From Dipteris shenzhenensis (Eukaryota; Polypodiophyta; Polypodiopsida; Gleicheniales): a stretch of DNA of 64,000 nt. How positions within the stretch are numbered: the first letter of the stretch is position 1; every line of letters begins with the position of its first letter. The stretch lies in assembly GCA_047967505.1 (NCBI GenBank), contig CM106539.1. One strand, 5' to 3'. This document shows positions 59,431 through 64,000 of the stretch, one piece after another. A program made the translations under genes and the position numbers. The notes under the pieces were generated by a model that worked only from the letters and a program-made list of their open reading frames with translations, ran no database searches and had not been told where the DNA came from.

Positions 59431-60285
59431 TGGTATCAGAGCCCTTTGATCCCCCTTGAGCCCATTTCTGCCACATCATCATCTTCTTCTTCATCTTCTT
59501 CCTTATCTTCCTCCTTCTTCCCAAATTCTTTGAGAGCTTGGTTCTCCGGCTACAAATGACCATTGCCCAAACCCTCTGAGCTGGAAACTCCTCTAGTATG
59601 GGCGAACTTCCACCTGCAAGCAATTGAAGAAAAAACGTCTGTGGTGGTTGCCATTCTCCAAAAAGTGAATTTCTTCTGTTGCTCAATACTCCCTGCCTGC
59701 TCCACCATTGCCTTAGCCCTATTAGGAGTAGATGGGTGACCTCAAGACAAAGATTTTGAGCCATTTTTTAGGTCATTTGGTTTAAAAACGAGGGAGAAAT
59801 TGTCAAAACTCAGTTTCAGTCTGTAGCAACTCTGTCGGGCAAAAGTGCACACCATTTCATCCAACCTCTGTGCTGGACCCTCTCTGGTATATGAGCTTTC
59901 TTTTGCTTCAGAAAGCCCTCTTTTCCTTGCTTTGAAGAGTGAGCTACAAGCCCTCCAAGTTCAGCCTTTTAGTTTTGATAGTTTTGGACAAGTTTTTGAA
60001 GATGATGCTACATAAAATGCTACTCTAGCATTTCTGGTTTTTTGAAACTTTCAATAACTTCAGTACAAGTGTGGCTTCAGTTTGTTTTGAATTGCTAGAC
60101 CTGGTTTTGATTGGAAAGTATTCATTTTAGCCACCTCTATGAAGCATGTAAGAAGAAGCATCATTGTTTGAAATTTGGTCACAAGACTTTGCTACATTAA
60201 ATGCTTATATTTTGAAGCATTTCAATTGTTATTCTAAGCTCTGTAAGAGAGAAGACACTATCCAATACCTGGGTTAGACCCTCTC

Positions 60286-60693
60286 ATGGCTTGCTTATGC
60301 AAAGTATGTGAAAAGCCAAAACATAAAGCAATGTCTTGTTATGCTACAAAGGATGAAAATGTCAACTTGACTTCCTTGTTGAAGATTGCCAAAACAATGG
60401 TTGCCAAAAAGGAAGCAACTACAAAGCCAGAGATCTGCCCTCTCATGGCACTTTTATTTGACTCCAAATATAAGAAAAAGATGAAGGTCAAATACCTAAG
60501 ATATGCTTCTCTACACAACTATGGAGATGATAAGATAATTGTTCTCTTGAAGGATATGATTTCCAGATCCACTTGTTCTATCATAGTACCATCTTATAAG
60601 GCACTAGACACTGCCCATGTGGTAAGACCTTGCCTTAACATGGATATTTTGCCTCCACAAGATGAGGCATCCCATGAAGATTATGCATTTTAA
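60286..60693 (+). CDS. gag-like zinc-knuckle protein, second copy
   Basis: 135 codons with knuckle CKVCEKPKHKAMSC. Differences from the first copy are Ile to Val in the knuckle and Arg to Lys later. All else is the same, down to the acidic end. Confidence 0.7.
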   Translation: MACLCKVCEKPKHKAMSCYATKDENVNLTSLLKIAKTMVAKKEATTKPEICPLMALLFDSKYKKKMKVKYLRYASLHNYGDDKIIVLLKDMISRSTCSIIVPSYKALDTAHVVRPCLNMDILPPQDEASHEDYAF

Positions 60694-61057
60694 ATCATCT
60701 CTATGTATGCTCCAGATCTCTCTTTTTATGTCAAGGTACTCATCCTGGATAGTCCTCCAAAATGAATGAAAATAAACTATTGTGTTTTGTAAACACCTCT
60801 GGTCACCTTATGATGTAGGCCATGTGTATGTTTTGTTCCATGGTACCTCCTGCAGACATTGTGTGCATGTACATGCAGGGGAGATAACCATTGGAAGGCT
60901 TTTTGTATCCCTTTTGTTTACCTTACACCCAAGGGAACCCTTGCTAGCATGAGAACCTAGCCATAGATTAATCCTTGACCACCATGAGATGGCATGAGAA
61001 ACTATGAGACTAGATGTATCCTTGACATAGCCTGAGGCATTCCCTTGAGGGGGGGTT

Positions 61058-61355
61058 TGTTGGGATATCTCAAGGTGTATGCCTTAGGCACACCTTGTGT
61101 TTCTATGTGTGAGTGCTAGAGGCACAGTTAGGTGCCCACAAGCACAATTAGGTGGTGGAAGAGCCACATAGGATGATTGAGAGAATCTAGGAGCAGATTG
61201 AGGAGATGATTGTGGAGCTCTAAAGTCATCAGTGATGTCAGTGAGCATGTATGAGGTGCCTACTTAAGGACCTCACTCTTCTTCATTCTACAAGCAAGTA
61301 ATGCAAGTATTCTGAGTTTGTGTCCACTCTTTGCTTTCCTTTCAGCTTTCCAACA
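61058..61355 (+). repeat. LTR C of the tandem element
   Basis: 298 bp, ends CCAACA with no primer site after it, so it is the true 3' end. The next bases are the target copy TGTCC. Confidence 0.95.
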
Positions 61356-63640
61356 TGTCCTCTTTGCAGAGTAGTATACCTTCCCCATCATGGCTCCACC
61401 CAAGGATCCCCACAAGTGTCATCATGCCTCCCCCACCCCTTCCCTTTCCTACCCCACCACCCCTTCCCTATTTCACTATTTCATGTCCCCCAGTCCACCT
61501 TCCCCCTCACCCTCCCTCACTTTTCAAAAATTCCCCTCCTGCATGAGTGCACCTTACTGAGCAACAAGTGGACTCCCCTCCCCCTTCCACTTCCCTTTCT
61601 CTCCCCCCTCCTTCTTATCCCTGCTTACACACATTCATGTTGGTCTTTGACCTCTGTACCCTTGGTCTTGAGTACTTTGATTCCCTCTCTTTCACTCGTT
61701 GTGACCCTATGCTTTGTGATTTATATTTGAACTCCCCTTTTGCCAAAATCACATCTACTTTTTTGACTTCTCTTTTTCACTTCTCCACCTTGGCCCTACC
61801 CTGCCATAAGCCTTACACTCCCAAATAGCCCATTTGTGGTCTTTCAGAGTATGATCTTGCACTTGCAGTTTGTGTTCTCTTTCCCCTTGCTTGCCTCACC
61901 CCCTTGGTCTTGTGATCTCTCATTGCACATCTGATGAGTTGTATAATCGCTATCTCTACCTTCTGACCTACCTTCTCCCTCACACTAAACCTATTCGCAT
62001 TCCCTCTCAATACTTTGATGCTTATCTCTGTCTTGTTTGCATTCGTCCTTTCCCCTTTGGTTGTCTCTGATGGCTGATTACATTGCTCATACTCTTCGTG
62101 AGCATGGTGACACTGGTTTGGGCCCCTTACTTAGATACATCATCACCCACCTTGTTCCTTCCCTTTCATCCCCTCCTCCCCCATCTCTTTCCTTTCCCAC
62201 TCTTCCATCCCCCTCCCCAGCTTTGCCTTCCCCAAGCCCACCCTCTCCTCACCCACTAGCCAAAAGAATAGGCCCAAGGTTGACTTTTCCCACACTCCTA
62301 ATGTTGCCAACCTTTCTCTTGATTCCCCTCAATTTTCTCCCTACTCCCCCCTAGCCACTTTTGCCTTCATGCTGGTCCCAACCCACACAAATCCATATTG
62401 CACCCAACCTTGCTTCCTACTACTTCCACGCATCCACTACCTTCCCCTCTACTCTCTACAACCCCCTCCTCCCACCCTATTTATACCTCTCTATCCCTTA
62501 CCACCTCAGATTTCTCTTATCTCCATCATTGTCTAGCCTCCTCAAATGCCTACATCTGCCATCCCCTTGAGATAAACTCCACTGATGCCCCTTCCATTCC
62601 CCCTACTTCCTAAACCTCCAAGCCACACTCACTTGTGACTCTGATCGTCATTTATAGGGTGCCTTGTTGAGTTTGCAGAACTTGATTTCTCTACCTCCTT
62701 GTTGTCCCACTGATGATTCTCTCCTTCACTCCCTCATGGATGGCCTTGCTTCCATTCATGATATCAGTGCCATTAGTGTGGGGGAGTTGTTTGCTCATAT
62801 CTGACCATCTTCTGATATTTTTTCCACACCTTCTACCCCCACCATGCTTGATATCTTGACAAATTTGTATGAAGTGGAGCTCAATCGCGTGGAATGGGCT
62901 ATCGAAGTTGTCCATTTTAAGCCTCTACTTGAAGCCACCGTTCATTCTTCCACCTCCACTTCTACCACTCCACTTTCCCACTCTCCTTCCTCTGGTGTTT
63001 TTCCCCTTGATCCCCCTTTTCCACCTCCCCCTATACACACTCCATGTCCCTCATCCTCCTGGGATTCCATTGCCACCACCCTCTACCATGAGGCAAGTCG
63101 TGTTGCTTAGTACGGGCATTCTCACACAGCCCTCCACTGTGAACTTTGGCATGTTCATCATCTTGTGGTGCAACAATAGGGTATTATCCACTACTTGGGT
63201 GTTGGCCTTGCAACATTATAGCAAGATTTGCAACATCGTGATACTCTATTGGTCGCCCTTCATTGACAACTTTTCCCTCCTCATTCTGGTCACCTCTTCC
63301 CCCTTGTGGTTCCTTTCTCTACCTCCCTTGTCACTTCTCCCATAGTACCAACCTTGTTTTCATCCCCCCCTCCATTCCCCCTCCCCTTGCTTCATATTCA
63401 AGTACTTTTATGCCTCCCCCATCACCTCCTCCTCTCTTGATGGTGCCCATTGATGATGATAGGTATATAGAGCCCATTGAGTGCACTCATGTGGTTGCTT
63501 TGGATGATGATGATATGGTTGTGCTCTCTAATGCATCTTTTTGACCTCGCACCACTGAGTTCTCACCTATCTACCTTGTATATTTTCCCTTGTCCATTTT
63601 GTTTCATGTGTTTGTGCCCCCTCTTCAATGACATTTTTGC
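61356..63640 (+). pseudogene. Decayed Pro/Ser-rich sequence, possible gag remnant
   Basis: Long C- and T-rich stretch with open pieces in all plus frames (for example 61547-61828, 62037-62354, 62844-63110), rich in Pro, Ser, Leu and Thr. Pieces such as ADYIAHTLREHGDTGLGPLL and LDILTNLYEVELNRVEWAIE look like former coding sequence rather than simple repeat. I cannot name the family; a gag or host gene is possible. Confidence 0.35.
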
Positions 63641-63765
63641 CCCTCATCCATGATGATACTTTCTTGTATATCTTATCCTTTTGGAACTTCTCCAGCTTTC
63701 TGTTGTGCTTCACCGAGGACACTGACTGTTGTAGTGGTGGGCATATTTGTAGGAGGCCCACCATG

Positions 63766-63930
63766 TCAGAGCTTGGTGTTCTTTGGTGTCAGAGCTGGGC
63801 ATCCTTGGTTGACAGAGACTTGGCATTCCTAGTCATCAGAGCTTGGTGTTCTTTGGTGTCAAAGCTTGGCATCCTTGGTTGACAAAGACTTGGCGTTCCT
63901 AGTCGTCAGAGCTTGGTGTTCTTTGAGCTC
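63766..63930. repeat. 70-bp minisatellite, 2.2 copies
   Basis: TCAGAGCTTGGTGTTCTTTG begins units at 63766, 63836 and 63906, each with a half-unit echo (GTC(A/G)(A/C)AGC(T/G)(T/G)GGCATCCTTGG). It ends in unrelated sequence. Confidence 0.85.
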
Positions 63931-64000
63931 AATGTTGATCATGAGAGTTGATCTAAGGACTCCTCATCATCTAGTTTATATGAGATAGAAGACATGGTTG

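Larger units (their letters stand above)
57205..61355 (+). mobile_element. Tandem LTR element: LTR-internal-LTR-internal-LTR
   Basis: Three 298-bp LTRs at 57205, 59133 and 61058 flank two near-identical internal regions of about 1.63 kb. The Met-tRNA primer site TGGTATCAGAGC follows the first two LTRs; a TTGAGGGGGGG purine tract precedes the second and third. Outer flanks TGTCT (57200-57204) and TGTCC (61356-61360) look like a target duplication with one change. The internal regions encode only a gag-like zinc-knuckle protein, so the element needs enzymes in trans. Confidence 0.93.

Overview
The window looks like nuclear DNA from a land plant with a large, repeat-rich genome. The grounds are Copia and Ty3/gypsy retrotransposons primed by initiator-Met tRNA, nested LTR insertions, AT-rich intergenic DNA, long CT/GA microsatellites, and a spliced gene with short introns of about 80-100 bp. 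Lineage cannot be settled from the sequence; a gymnosperm or other large-genome plant is a guess. I saw no rRNA gene, tRNA gene or bacterial-type operon.

Layout. 1-2.9 kb: decayed sequence with one broken acidic exon and a possible LTR promoter. 2.9-7.4 kb: two units of a 2-3 kb repeat that carries a broken, intron-containing gene of unknown function and, on the other strand, a scrap of gypsy reverse transcriptase. 7.4-7.9 kb: 3' LTR end of a reversed retroelement. 8.2-17.2 kb: the most interesting part. On the minus strand lies a small ORF of 150 codons, a minisatellite cluster, and a long spliced gene. The gene has a 993-codon exon with a DGQH (ParB/DGQHR-like) motif, followed by three tandem Ulp1/C48-like cysteine protease domains built from exons of identical size. 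17.2-20.7 kb: repeats, (CT)n tracts and an extreme C-rich tract with a 20-bp GC palindrome. 20.7-24.2 kb: no recognised gene. 24.2-26.2 kb: 5' end of a reversed Copia element. 26.2-53.4 kb: a degenerate array of the same 2-3 kb repeat, broken by a young, nearly intact Copia element (34253-40136) and by a nested pair of older Copia elements (43.8-48.4 kb). 53.4-56.2 kb: a gypsy integrase split by a 2-kb insertion. 57.2-61.4 kb: an LTR-internal-LTR-internal-LTR tandem element whose internal parts encode only a gag-like zinc-knuckle protein. 61.4-64 kb: decayed Pro/Ser-rich sequence and a 70-bp minisatellite.

How it fits together. Most of the window is mobile-element sediment in layers: the old array first, then older Copia and gypsy pieces, then young insertions with clear target-site duplications. 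The triple-protease gene stands apart. Its splice sites, exon sizes and intron phases are conserved across all three domains, so it evolved by in-frame duplication of a four-exon module. It also carries an apparent frameshift near its 5' end and one in-frame stop in domain 2, so this copy may be a recent pseudogene of a gene or mobile-element protein that works elsewhere. I cannot match the whole architecture to any family I know.
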